Shown here: piece by piece, positions 7,904-16,521 of the stretch | Position numbering within the stretch: position 1 is the stretch's first letter | Layout of the letters: the number at the start of each line of letters is the position of its first letter | NCBI RefSeq assembly: GCF_019972835.1 | Contig: NZ_BPPB01000015.1 | Coordinates: 1-37,432, forward strand | DNA length: 37,432 nucleotides | Origin: Lactobacillus laiwuensis | Lineage (GTDB): Bacteria; Bacillota; Bacilli; Lactobacillales; Lactobacillaceae | Direction of reading: 5' to 3' | Made by a program: the position numbers and the translations under genes | Notes under the pieces: model-generated | What the model was told of the DNA's origin: nothing | Databases searched by the model: none | What the model saw: the letters and a program-made list of their open reading frames with translations, nothing else

Positions 7904-9562
7904 GTGGAAGAAATAAATGCAAACACAAAATATATTTCTTGGCCCGTTTTAACCTTGATGGCTTTTTGTACCGTTATTGGTTTAGACGATATAATGTACA
8001 ACTTCCAAAACCAAGGAATGCCAGTTGTTACTTCATGGATTATCATGTGTTTATTCTATGTTATTCCTTATTCTTTAATGGTTGGGCAACTGGGATCTGT
8101 TTTCAACAGTGAAGGTGGCGGTTTATCTTCTTGGGTTCGTGGAACTAATGGCGAATTTCTGGGATATTTTACAGCGTGGACTTACTGGGCTGCTTCCATT
8201 CCCTATGCGGTTGATTCTGCTAATGAAATTATAGTTGACATTGGCTGGGCACTGACAGGTTCGGAAAAGTTTCAAAGCCAAATCTCTAACACCAAATTTG
8301 CTTTAATGACATTTGCCATGTTTATTATTTTCATTATTGTTGAACACTACTTTTCGCACTCAATGGAGGTCTTATCTACTATTGGTGGTGGACTCATGCT
8401 TATTATGACCTTGATGTTTGTTTTCCTGGCATTTCTAGGACTGGCAAAATCAGGCGGTCATATGGCTACACAGCCATTTACCTGGCGGACATTAATTCCC
8501 AAATTTGACATGCATTATTGGACAACTATCGCAATGCTCATTTATGCCTTAAATGGTTGTGAACTGGTTGCTCCTTATGTGACCAAAATGAAAAAGCCTA
8601 AGTCTGATTTTCCTAAAGCAATGATTGCACTTGCTTTAATGACTATTTTTTTAACAGTTTTTGGTTCATTTGCACTGGGAATATATTTTAACAGTTATCA
8701 TATTCCCAACGATTTAAAAATGAATGGCGCCTACTATGTCTTTGATATGGTAGGACATCAATATGGTATGGGCAAAACTTTGCTTTATGTATGGGCTTGG
8801 ACTTCTGTCTTCTACAATGCTGCCTTATTAGCAGTGCTACTTGATGCCATGACCAGAATGCTTATTTCTGACACTGGTGATAAGTACATGCCTAAATTTT
8901 TACAGAAAAAAGATAAAAACGGCCTGCCTATCAATGGTTACGTATTAACCGTTTCTTTATCAGCCTTTATCATGCTCTTGGGTATCTTTTTACCAGACAT
9001 GAACGACATTTTTAATTGGCTATTGAACTTAAATGGGATCATCTCACCAGGAGTAACTTGCTGGATATTTTTCTCCTTCATGCAAATTAGGAAAAATTCT
9101 AAAAAGTTTACTTCAGACTATGTCTTTATTAAAAACGATAAATTAGGATATCTTGCAGGATTATTTTTACTAATAGTTACTGCTGCAGCTACTGTTTTAG
9201 GCATAGCACCACAAGATATTAAAAAATTCAGCGGTTATTGGTGGTATGAACTAATTATCAACATCGTTGCCATTATTGTTTTAATTGGCTTAGGTGTGAT
9301 ATTACCAAGCATCAGACGTCGTGAAGAAGAGTATGGCATTGCATTTAACCGCAAACAGTGGATCACTATGTTCATCTTAATCATTGGTTCAATTATCTTT
9401 GACCTTTATTTAGGCGAGAAAAATGCCTTATTTAATAATGCGGTCATTAATTTTGGTCAGGTAAAAATTGGTATAAATATCTTTTTGATTCTTATCGAAA
9501 CAGTATTCGCAATTTTAATCTGCTGGCTAGTTGGCAAAAGAAAACCTATTACAACTAAATAA
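7904..9562 (+). CDS. APC-family amino acid permease/antiporter
   Basis: 552-residue multi-span membrane protein of the amino acid-polyamine-organocation superfamily. About 12-14 hydrophobic segments are visible, starting with WPVLTLMAFCTVIGL. The segment GQLGSVFNSEGGGLSSWV resembles the TM1-TM2 glycine-rich region of APC antiporters related to GadC and YjeM. Substrate cannot be assigned; an amino acid or amine exchange is likely. The start is GTG at 7904, chosen because AAAGGAGAG sits at ideal distance and the reading begins directly before the first helix. Single gene, closed by its own terminator; divergent from yebC. Confidence 0.82.
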   Translation: MEEINANTKYISWPVLTLMAFCTVIGLDDIMYNFQNQGMPVVTSWIIMCLFYVIPYSLMVGQLGSVFNSEGGGLSSWVRGTNGEFLGYFTAWTYWAASIPYAVDSANEIIVDIGWALTGSEKFQSQISNTKFALMTFAMFIIFIIVEHYFSHSMEVLSTIGGGLMLIMTLMFVFLAFLGLAKSGGHMATQPFTWRTLIPKFDMHYWTTIAMLIYALNGCELVAPYVTKMKKPKSDFPKAMIALALMTIFLTVFGSFALGIYFNSYHIPNDLKMNGAYYVFDMVGHQYGMGKTLLYVWAWTSVFYNAALLAVLLDAMTRMLISDTGDKYMPKFLQKKDKNGLPINGYVLTVSLSAFIMLLGIFLPDMNDIFNWLLNLNGIISPGVTCWIFFSFMQIRKNSKKFTSDYVFIKNDKLGYLAGLFLLIVTAAATVLGIAPQDIKKFSGYWWYELIINIVAIIVLIGLGVILPSIRRREEEYGIAFNRKQWITMFILIIGSIIFDLYLGEKNALFNNAVINFGQVKIGINIFLILIETVFAILICWLVGKRKPITTK

Positions 9563-9569
9563 ATATAGA

Positions 9570-9612
9570 TAAAAGCAGGAACGTTGCCAGCAACATTTCT
9601 GCTTTTGCTTTT
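9570..9612 (+). terminator. Permease terminator
   Basis: Stem AAAAGCAG..AACGTTGC with GCAACATT..CTGCTTTT, followed by GCTTTT. It begins about 10 nt past the permease stop. Confidence 0.8.
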
Positions 9613-9691
9613 AAATTAATGAATATCTGGAGTTAAACCTGACAATAATTACTATATAATATACCTGAGAACTTATATTAAGGAGATTAAA

Positions 9692-10504
9692 ATGACACGT
9701 ATTCCCTTTAAAGCAGTAGCAGTCGACATGGACGGTACTTTTGAAAATGATGACAAACAATATGATCATCAACGCTTTGAAAAAATTTTAACCAAGTTGA
9801 GGCAGCACCACGTTCACTTTATAGTTTCCAGTGGCAGACCTTTATCACGTTTGCGCCAGGATTTTTATGATTTTTTGGACAGAATCGATATTGTAGCTGA
9901 TAATGGTTCAATTCTCACTCAAGACAATAAAATAATTGTTCGTCACGTTTTTACCTATAAAACGGGTATTAAACTGATCAGTTTTATTGAAAATAATTAT
10001 CCGCAAGTACATATTGCTGCTAGTGGCTTGGAACATTCTTATATTAGTAAAAAAGCTCCTAATCATTTTAAAAATATGATGCATTTCTTTTATCCCAATG
10101 TAGTCGAGATTGCCAAATTAGTTGATATCCCTACAAGCGATAACTTAACAAAGCTAACTCTAAACTGTTCTTCCAAGCTCGCTGACGAACTAGAAAAAAA
10201 GTTCAATCAAACAAACCCTGAACATATTCACTGTACTACCAGTGGTTTCGATAATATTGACGTTATGCCTTACAATGTTAATAAAGGGCAAGGTATTAAA
10301 TATTTTTTGAGATATTTCAATGTTAAACCAGAAGAACTCATAGCATTTGGGGATGGTATGAATGATCGTGAAATGATTGAATTGGCTGGGTACAGTTATG
10401 CGATGAAAAACGGTCATGAAAAACTTAAAAAGATTGCTAAATATGAAGCACCGTCAAATAATGAAATGGGCGTTTTACAAGTATTAGAAAGTTTTCTAGA
10501 TTAA
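9692..10504 (+). CDS. Cof-type HAD-IIB phosphatase
   Basis: 270-residue haloacid dehalogenase-type hydrolase that probably dephosphorylates sugar phosphates or nucleotides. Motif I is VDMDGTF (nucleophile Asp and acid/base Asp), motif II is SSGRP (about 47-51), and motif IV is FGDGMNDREMI (about 210-220). The intervening region is the IIB cap. ATG start with AAGGAG nine bases upstream. The ABC exporter gene follows after about 50 nt, so the three may share a transcript. Substrate is unknown. Confidence 0.9.
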   Translation: MTRIPFKAVAVDMDGTFENDDKQYDHQRFEKILTKLRQHHVHFIVSSGRPLSRLRQDFYDFLDRIDIVADNGSILTQDNKIIVRHVFTYKTGIKLISFIENNYPQVHIAASGLEHSYISKKAPNHFKNMMHFFYPNVVEIAKLVDIPTSDNLTKLTLNCSSKLADELEKKFNQTNPEHIHCTTSGFDNIDVMPYNVNKGQGIKYFLRYFNVKPEELIAFGDGMNDREMIELAGYSYAMKNGHEKLKKIAKYEAPSNNEMGVLQVLESFLD

Positions 10505-10551
10505 AATAAGTTTATATCAATGATTTTAAAAATCAGTAAGGACAGATTTTC

Positions 10552-11253
10552 ATGAGTTATATTGACGTAAGACACAACTACAAACGCTATCAAACTGGAG
10601 ATACTGAAATATTAGCCAATAATGATGTCAGTTTTACTGTGGAAAAAGGTGAATTGGCTATTATTTTAGGTGCATCAGGAGCAGGTAAATCCACGATTTT
10701 AAATATTTTGGGCGGAATGGATACTAATAGTTCCGGGGATGTTATTATTGATGGCAAAAATATTGCTAAATATAATAAAAGACAACTAACCAGCTATCGC
10801 CGCACTGACATTGGTTTTGTTTTCCAATTTTATAATTTAATTCAAAATCTAACTGCAAGAGAAAATGTAGAATTGGCATCTGAAATAGTGCCTGATGCAC
10901 TCGATCCGGTCAAAACTTTGATAGATGTTGGTCTTAAAAACCGCATTAATAATTTTCCTGCAGAACTTTCAGGTGGTGAACAACAAAGAGTGGCAATTGC
11001 TCGAGCAATAGCTAAAAACCCTAAAATTTTACTTTGCGATGAACCAACTGGCGCACTTGATTATCAAACTGGTAAAAGTGTTTTGCAAACCATTATCAAT
11101 ATGAGTCGTGACAATGGCACTACAGTAGTCATAGTTACTCATAACAGTGCTTTAGCTCCCCTAGCAAACCGTGTGATTCACTTCCATGACGGCAAGGTTA
11201 CGGATATTGAAGAGAACACGAATCCAGCAGATGTTGCCAGTGTTAAATGGTAG
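10552..11253 (+). CDS. ABC transporter ATP-binding protein (MacB/LolD type)
   Basis: 233-residue ATPase subunit. Walker A is GASGAGKST (about 42-50), the Q-loop is FVFQFYNL, the signature is [14 protein letters not shown], and Walker B is [12 protein letters not shown]. The GALD ending and the partner with FtsX domains place it in the MacB/LolD group, which drives mechanotransmission rather than classical transport. It precedes the 930-residue permease by 12 nt. The role might be peptide export or resistance or a sensing function; the sequence does not tell. Confidence 0.92.
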   Translation: MSYIDVRHNYKRYQTGDTEILANNDVSFTVEKGELAIILGASGAGKSTILNILGGMDTNSSGDVIIDGKNIAKYNKRQLTSYRRTDIGFVFQFYNLIQNLTARENVELASEIVPDALDPVKTLIDVGLKNRINNFPAELSGGEQQRVAIARAIAKNPKILLCDEPTGALDYQTGKSVLQTIINMSRDNGTTVVIVTHNSALAPLANRVIHFHDGKVTDIEENTNPADVASVKW

Positions 11254-11265
11254 AAAAGGCTAATC

Positions 11266-14058
11266 ATGAATAAAGTTATTCTGAAAGATTTTTGGCGATC
11301 AATTAAACATACTAAGGGACAATTTATTTCCATCATGGGATTAATGATGATTGGTGCATTTGCCTTAGTTGGTTTAATGGTTACAGGACCTGACATGCGT
11401 GATACCGGCAATCACTATGCGCAAAAATTAAATACAGCTGACCTGACTGTTATCTGTAATTATGGTCTAGATCAAAAAGATAGCCAAAAAATTAAACAAA
11501 CTAAAGGTTTGCAGTCCGTAGAATTTGGCTACATGACAGATACGGTTATTAAAAATAGCCGGGAAAGTTTTCGTATTTTTTCAAAACCAAAATCAGTGGG
11601 CAAATATGAATTGCGTAAAGGTCGTTTGCCGGTAAAAACAAATGAAATTGCTTTGGCAGACCATTATTCACATAAATATAAAATTGGCAAAAATATCAGT
11701 TTTACAGAAAAGAAGAATATTTTAGGAAGCACTCTGCTAAAACGAAAAACCTTCAAAATTACAGGTTTCGTCCGGTCCAGTCAAATTTTATCAAATGTAA
11801 ACTTAGGGCAAAGCAACAGTGGTACTGGAGAACTTAAAGGTTATGCAGTAATCAGCCCTAATGCTTTTAATCATACGGTTTATACAGTGGCTAACCTAAG
11901 ATATAAAGACTTGCGTGGCCTCGACTCTTACGGCAAAGTCTATACTAGTAAAGTTAAGCACCATAAAAAAGTTTTACAAGATACTCTGAAAAACACCGCA
12001 CGTCAAAGGCAAAAAAGAATATTATCTGCTGCTAACAAAAAAATTGCACCGCAAGAAAAGAAAATTCAACAAGCAGAGCAGAAATTAGAGGCTGCAAGTG
12101 AGCAAATTAGTTCCGCAGAAAAACAACTAATCCTCCAAAAAAGTAAATTAAATGCGCAAATATCTCAAGCTGAAACTGCTGGAGCTAATTTACCACAAGC
12201 GGCAAGATCACAACTAGAGCAGGCTCAGCAAGAAATTGCTGCAGGCGAGCAAAAATTAAAACAAGAAAAAAAGACCTTTGCTCGTAAATCTGCGAGAGCC
12301 AATAATAAAATTAAAAGTGGCAAAGAAGAAATCAGAAAAGCTAAAAAGCAATTGCGAAAATTGGCTCTGCCAAGCTATAGCGTATACAATAGGCGCGAGG
12401 TACCAGGCGGTGAAGGCAATTTAGTTTACACAACAGTTGCGCAAGTAGTCGAAGATTTAGCTAAAGTATTTCCTATTTTTCTTTATTTTGTTGCCGCTTT
12501 AGTTACCTTTACTACAATGAACCGCTTCATTGATGAAGAAAGAATCAATTCTGGTACAATGAAAGCCTTAGGCTATAATGATCAGGTCATAATTAATAAA
12601 TTCATCGCTTATGGCTTTATTTCAGGTACAATCGGCACTATTTTAGGCGTTTATTTGGGACACACTTTGATGCCACAAATTGTTTATCATGCTTATTACA
12701 AGTCTCTGACTATCCCGCCCATTGAATTACACTTTCATTGGCAAATTAGTTTGATCGCTCTCATACTATCCTGGATCAGTTCCGTTTTGCCTGCATACTT
12801 AACCGCTAAAAATGAATTTAGAGAAAAGCCGGCCGCATTACTATTACCTAAGCCTCCTGCAGCTGGTTCTAAAATCTTACTGGAAAAAATTCCTTTTATT
12901 TGGAACCATCTCAGCTTTACTCATAAAGTTACTGCCCGTAATATTTTTCGTTATAAAAAGCGCATGCTGATGACTATTTTTGGTGTTTGTGGTGCTGCTA
13001 CTATGCTCTTTGCCGGTTTTGCTGTAAAAAATTCGATTACTAACATGAATAACAGGCAATTTAATGATCTCATTCACTACAATATGATCGTTGCCCAGAA
13101 GCCTGATATTTCAAAGCATCAGCACAAAGCTTTAAATAGCAAATTAAAAGAAAACAGTATTAAGTCAGAAACACCAATTTATTATGAGTCAATGTCTAAA
13201 ACTGCTGGTAAAACTGGTGATACACAAGATATTACCTTAATTGCTCCTTCTTCTAGCAAGGTACTGAAGAACTATGTTCATTTAAATAATCGTAAAACCA
13301 AGCAGACGTTGCACTTATCAAACAACGGGGTTATTATTTCAGAACGATTGTCAACATTGCTCAAAGTGAACAAGGGTGACTATATATCTTTAACGGATAA
13401 GAATAATCAATCTAGGAAAATGAAGGTAATTGGCATCACTGAAATGTACATGGGACATTTCGTCTTCATGAACAAAACGCAATATCAGAAAATTTTTAAC
13501 AAACGCTTCACGTCAAATGCATACCTGGTTAACTTAAAAAATTCCACTCGCAAAAACACGAGAAAAATCGCTGCGCAGTTTATGGCTCTCAATGGTGTAG
13601 CAGGAGTAGTGCAAAACACTGCAATTAGTCAAGAGCTGGACGTGGTAGTAAAATCTCTGAACTTGATTATGGTCGTTTTGATAGTAGTTGCCGGACTTTT
13701 AGCAATTGTAATTCAATATAATTTGACCAACATCAATATTGCCGAAAGAATTCGCGAACTCTCAACCATCAAAGTTTTAGGTTTCTACGATAATGAAGTA
13801 ACGATGTATATTTATCGCGAAACTATTCTTTTAACAGGTATTGGCATTTTAGTCGGCTATCTAACAGGAGATTTGCTTTACCGCTATATTCTTTACGTGG
13901 TGCCACCTGACAATGTCATGTTTAATCCGGCATTATCTGTCTCAAGTTTTCTGTGGCCGTTAGGAGTTATCGGTATCATTACAATAGTGCTTGGATTTAT
14001 TGTTAACAAAAAATTAAAAGACCTTGATATGCTTGAAGCTTTAAAATCAGTTGATTAA
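11266..14058 (+). CDS. FtsX-domain ABC permease with long coiled-coil insert
   Basis: 930-residue membrane subunit partnered with the preceding ATPase. It carries an N-terminal transmembrane segment, a first extracytoplasmic domain, then a Gln/Lys/Glu/Ala-rich coiled coil at about 258-366 (motifs such as QQAEQKLEAASEQISSAEKQ). Next comes a first FtsX block (FPIFLYFVAALVTFTTMNRF with two further helices). A second TM (MTIFGVCGAATMLFAGFAV), another external domain, and a C-terminal FtsX block (LNLIMVVLIVVAGLLAIVIQ) follow. Two FtsX repeats in one chain mean it can act as a single-chain permease. The coiled coil probably projects outside. ATG follows AAAGGCTAATC, a moderate ribosome site. Substrate unknown. 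Confidence 0.88.
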   Translation: MNKVILKDFWRSIKHTKGQFISIMGLMMIGAFALVGLMVTGPDMRDTGNHYAQKLNTADLTVICNYGLDQKDSQKIKQTKGLQSVEFGYMTDTVIKNSRESFRIFSKPKSVGKYELRKGRLPVKTNEIALADHYSHKYKIGKNISFTEKKNILGSTLLKRKTFKITGFVRSSQILSNVNLGQSNSGTGELKGYAVISPNAFNHTVYTVANLRYKDLRGLDSYGKVYTSKVKHHKKVLQDTLKNTARQRQKRILSAANKKIAPQEKKIQQAEQKLEAASEQISSAEKQLILQKSKLNAQISQAETAGANLPQAARSQLEQAQQEIAAGEQKLKQEKKTFARKSARANNKIKSGKEEIRKAKKQLRKLALPSYSVYNRREVPGGEGNLVYTTVAQVVEDLAKVFPIFLYFVAALVTFTTMNRFIDEERINSGTMKALGYNDQVIINKFIAYGFISGTIGTILGVYLGHTLMPQIVYHAYYKSLTIPPIELHFHWQISLIALILSWISSVLPAYLTAKNEFREKPAALLLPKPPAAGSKILLEKIPFIWNHLSFTHKVTARNIFRYKKRMLMTIFGVCGAATMLFAGFAVKNSITNMNNRQFNDLIHYNMIVAQKPDISKHQHKALNSKLKENSIKSETPIYYESMSKTAGKTGDTQDITLIAPSSSKVLKNYVHLNNRKTKQTLHLSNNGVIISERLSTLLKVNKGDYISLTDKNNQSRKMKVIGITEMYMGHFVFMNKTQYQKIFNKRFTSNAYLVNLKNSTRKNTRKIAAQFMALNGVAGVVQNTAISQELDVVVKSLNLIMVVLIVVAGLLAIVIQYNLTNINIAERIRELSTIKVLGFYDNEVTMYIYRETILLTGIGILVGYLTGDLLYRYILYVVPPDNVMFNPALSVSSFLWPLGVIGIITIVLGFIVNKKLKDLDMLEALKSVD

Positions 14059-14100
14059 ATAAATGGAACTGCTCTAACAAGAACAGTTCTATTTATTTCT
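14056..14100 (+). terminator. Terminator after FtsX permease
   Basis: Stem AAATAAATGGAACTG with CAGTTCTATTTATTT directly overlapping the stop codon region. The arms are near-perfect. It closes the HAD-ABC transcript. Confidence 0.8.
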
Positions 14101-14130
14101 GCAAAAATTAAAAACTAAATAAAAATATGT

Positions 14131-14136
14131 TATACT
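14131..14136 (+). promoter_or_regulatory. -10 box of the ABC-2 exporter operon
   Basis: TATACT, 45 bases past the previous terminator and about 115 bases before the ATPase start. No good -35 is present. Leader of roughly 110 nt containing a small ORF. Confidence 0.45.
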
Positions 14137-14180
14137 TTACTCATTAGATTTAATGCTCACAACAAGATCTTCAAATTAAC

Positions 14181-14237
14181 GTGTATAAAGAACTTGATCA
14201 TCCTTCCTTTATAATTGATGAAGTTCCAACAAATTAA
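14181..14237 (+). CDS. Possible 18-codon leader ORF or gene remnant
   Basis: GTG at 14181 opens a frame reading VYKELDHPSFIIDEVPTN, stopping 14 nt before the ATPase start. The residues look protein-like, and the frame is open further upstream to 14154 without a start codon. There is no Shine-Dalgarno sequence before the GTG, so it may be the tail of a lost gene. A small ORF at the same position relative to the other ABC-2 operon (21835-21936) makes it worth recording. Confidence 0.22.
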   Translation: MYKELDHPSFIIDEVPTN

Positions 14238-14251
14238 TTTTGGAGATAAAA

Positions 14252-15016
14252 TTGAATAATATTTTACAAGTTAAACATTTAATAGAAACATATAAAGATA
14301 AAAACCAAAAGTTTCAAGCTTTAGACGATGTTTCTTTTACAATTGATCAAGGAGAAATATTAGCTCTCTTAGGACCTAATGGTGCGGGGAAAACTACCAC
14401 TGTCTCAATTATAGGTGGCTATTTGCTCCCTACTTCTGGTCAGGTAATTTTAAACGGACAGGATATTACTACTGCTCGTAAAAGACCCATCATAGGTGTT
14501 TCTTTTGGTGGTGATCTAGGGTTTTACCGTAACGCTACAGCAAAGCAAAATTTACAATTTTTTGCGGATCTGGCCAAAGTATCCTTTCGTAAGCAAAAAA
14601 CAGAAATACAGCGAGTTCTGTCTATTGTTGAGCTGGATAATGTCGCAAATAAAAAGGTAGGGAAATTTTCTAAAGGAATGATGCAAAGACTGCATATCGC
14701 CCGTTCCTTGTTAAATAGTCCAAGTTTATTACTTTTAGATGAACCTACTAGCGGTTTAGATGTTGAAATAGCGCAAAGCGTTCATAAGACTATTAAAAAA
14801 TTAGCAGATTCCGGCATTAGTATTTTATTAACAAGTCACACGATGTCAGAAGTTGAAAAGCTAGCTAAAAATGTAGTTATTCTAGGTGCAGGAAAAGTTT
14901 TTTTCACTGGCACCGTTTCTGCTGTTTTGGGTTTGGCTGGAAAAGAAATCAACCAAAAACCTAAAAATTTGGAAGAAGCTTATTTGGCAATAGCTCCTAA
15001 ACTAAGGAGGAATTAG
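14252..15016 (+). CDS. ABC-2 exporter ATP-binding protein
   Basis: ATPase subunit with Walker A GPNGAGKTTT, signature FSKGMMQRLHIARSL and Walker B LLLLDEPTSGLD. The H-loop is LLTSHTMSEVE. I place the start at TTG 14252 (MNNILQVKHLIETY), because GGAG at 14242-14245 is a proper ribosome site for it. The upstream TTG at 14240 would put that site inside the gene. The length is then 254 residues. It is followed by two membrane subunits with 2-nt spacing, forming a complete exporter; substrate unknown, with drugs, peptides or lipids as the usual possibilities. Confidence 0.9.
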   Translation: MNNILQVKHLIETYKDKNQKFQALDDVSFTIDQGEILALLGPNGAGKTTTVSIIGGYLLPTSGQVILNGQDITTARKRPIIGVSFGGDLGFYRNATAKQNLQFFADLAKVSFRKQKTEIQRVLSIVELDNVANKKVGKFSKGMMQRLHIARSLLNSPSLLLLDEPTSGLDVEIAQSVHKTIKKLADSGISILLTSHTMSEVEKLAKNVVILGAGKVFFTGTVSAVLGLAGKEINQKPKNLEEAYLAIAPKLRRN

Positions 15017-15018
15017 AT

Positions 15019-15750
15019 ATGCGTTTTATTCGCCTTTTCCTCTTTCATGTAAAAGATTATCTTTCCGATCAGTACTTTGTCTGGTTAACAATCACTAGTA
15101 CTGTTTCCATTTTCTTGATGCAATATATTATGGCCTATGCTTCTCATGATTTGAATAATCCACAATTGTGGCTGCAAAGTGGTATTTTTGGCACGTGGAC
15201 TTCGTGTACAACCGTTGCCGGTTGTATCGGATTTGAACGTTACAAAGGAACGCTGCCATATTTGCTAAACAGTCAATATGACGAGCGAGCTTCTTTAATT
15301 ACTTTACTTTTACCTGCTTCGAGCTATGGTTTATTTTCATTTCCTATTGCTTATATTCTTGCCAAAATTTTAGGAGTAGCTACTGGTAAAATTTCTCTGT
15401 ACCAGATTTTGCTAATTTTTCTACTGTGGATCGGATGCTCAGTAATGGGAATTTTAATTTCTTCATTTCTTACTCTTTCACCTAATGCAATGGTTTATGA
15501 GGGCTTAATTGGCACTCCTATATTGTTATTAGCAGGATTGTTTGGCAATGAGACCATTTTGAATCCCTTAACCAAGTTTTCTCAGTGGTTTATTCCTATA
15601 ACTGGACCAATTGCTGCTTTGTCCCATAATAAAAGTCTCAACTGGACTGCTTATTTTTGCAGTTTACTTCTCTGGCTTTTGTTAATTGTGATTATTGTGA
15701 GAAAAATTAACGACCTTGTCAGAAAGAAAGGAGCTCTGAAAATTATCTAA
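15019..15750 (+). CDS. ABC-2 exporter membrane subunit A
   Basis: 243-residue hydrophobic protein with about six membrane spans (for example WLTITSTVSIFLMQYIMAY, LLIFLLWIGCSVMGILI and a C-terminal SLLLWLLLIVIIV). It resembles ABC-2-type permeases in size and topology, with no strong motif. ATG behind AAGGAGGAATTA at ideal spacing, 2 nt after the ATPase gene. Its stop overlaps the next start (TAATG). Confidence 0.8.
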   Translation: MRFIRLFLFHVKDYLSDQYFVWLTITSTVSIFLMQYIMAYASHDLNNPQLWLQSGIFGTWTSCTTVAGCIGFERYKGTLPYLLNSQYDERASLITLLLPASSYGLFSFPIAYILAKILGVATGKISLYQILLIFLLWIGCSVMGILISSFLTLSPNAMVYEGLIGTPILLLAGLFGNETILNPLTKFSQWFIPITGPIAALSHNKSLNWTAYFCSLLLWLLLIVIIVRKINDLVRKKGALKII

Positions 15751-16469
15751 TGTTTGCTACACAATTCTCTGGCCTTTCTTTTCTCAATAATTGGCGTACC
15801 AAACTAACTTATTTCTTTATCACACCAATGATAAATCTGGCCCTGTTAGTATTAATCAATATGCAGTATTCTAATCAATTTAACTGGGATGTTGCAATCA
15901 GTTCAATTGCAATAGATGCTGCGGTACTTGCTCTTGAAACATTTTGTTCTGCTATGATTAATGATGCAGACTTAAAAATTGACTTTGAATTAATTGCCAA
16001 AAGACCTTTCAGTATCATGTATTGGCTTTCTAAATGTATTGTTGCCATTATTATAGGTTGCATTTTAGCATTAATTAACTTATTTCTATTGTACTTAGCC
16101 GGTGCTCCCATAGTCATTATTGAACGAGCTTTGCTCATGCTACCGCTTTTATGTATTTATGGCTGCGTTTTAGGTTTTGTATCTTGGGCCATCTCATGGC
16201 AAATGAATGATCCCTACTTTTTGGAGAATATTTTTAGCAGTTTAGCCCAATTAGTATCAGGAGTACTAGTTGTAATTTCAGCTTATCCTGAATGGTTAAA
16301 AGCAATTGCTTTATTATTCCCTTTTGCAGAACCTGTTACTTACATCAAAACTGGTAGCGCCAACCTAACTTATAGTGTATTTATTACCTTCATCTGGCTG
16401 ATAGTTGGCATTTTTGCTTATATTAGCCAAATCAAGCCAGTTCTGGCTAAAGGTAAACACCATTATTAA
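15750..16469 (+). CDS. ABC-2 exporter membrane subunit B
   Basis: 239-residue membrane protein with about six spans, paired with the previous subunit. Its start overlaps the previous stop by one base, so translation is coupled. The ribosome site AAAGGAG lies about 16 nt upstream, longer than usual. The two subunits probably form a heterodimer around the 14252 ATPase. Confidence 0.78.
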   Translation: MFATQFSGLSFLNNWRTKLTYFFITPMINLALLVLINMQYSNQFNWDVAISSIAIDAAVLALETFCSAMINDADLKIDFELIAKRPFSIMYWLSKCIVAIIIGCILALINLFLLYLAGAPIVIIERALLMLPLLCIYGCVLGFVSWAISWQMNDPYFLENIFSSLAQLVSGVLVVISAYPEWLKAIALLFPFAEPVTYIKTGSANLTYSVFITFIWLIVGIFAYISQIKPVLAKGKHHY

Positions 16470-16481
16470 AGCTTACACAGT

Positions 16482-16520
16482 AAAATAGCAGTCGCAAGAT
16501 TTGCGACTGCTATTTTTATA
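16482..16520. terminator. Bidirectional terminator between convergent operons
   Basis: A perfect 16-bp stem AAAATAGCAGTCGCAA/TTGCGACTGCTATTTT with loop GAT. T runs flank it on both strands, so it serves the ABC-2 operon (plus) and the copper operon (minus). Confidence 0.9.
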
Positions 16521-16521
16521 T

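Noticed and set aside
14152..14178. ATG at 14152 as a leader peptide
   Set aside because: Only eight codons, no ribosome site, and out of frame with the longer protein-like stretch downstream.
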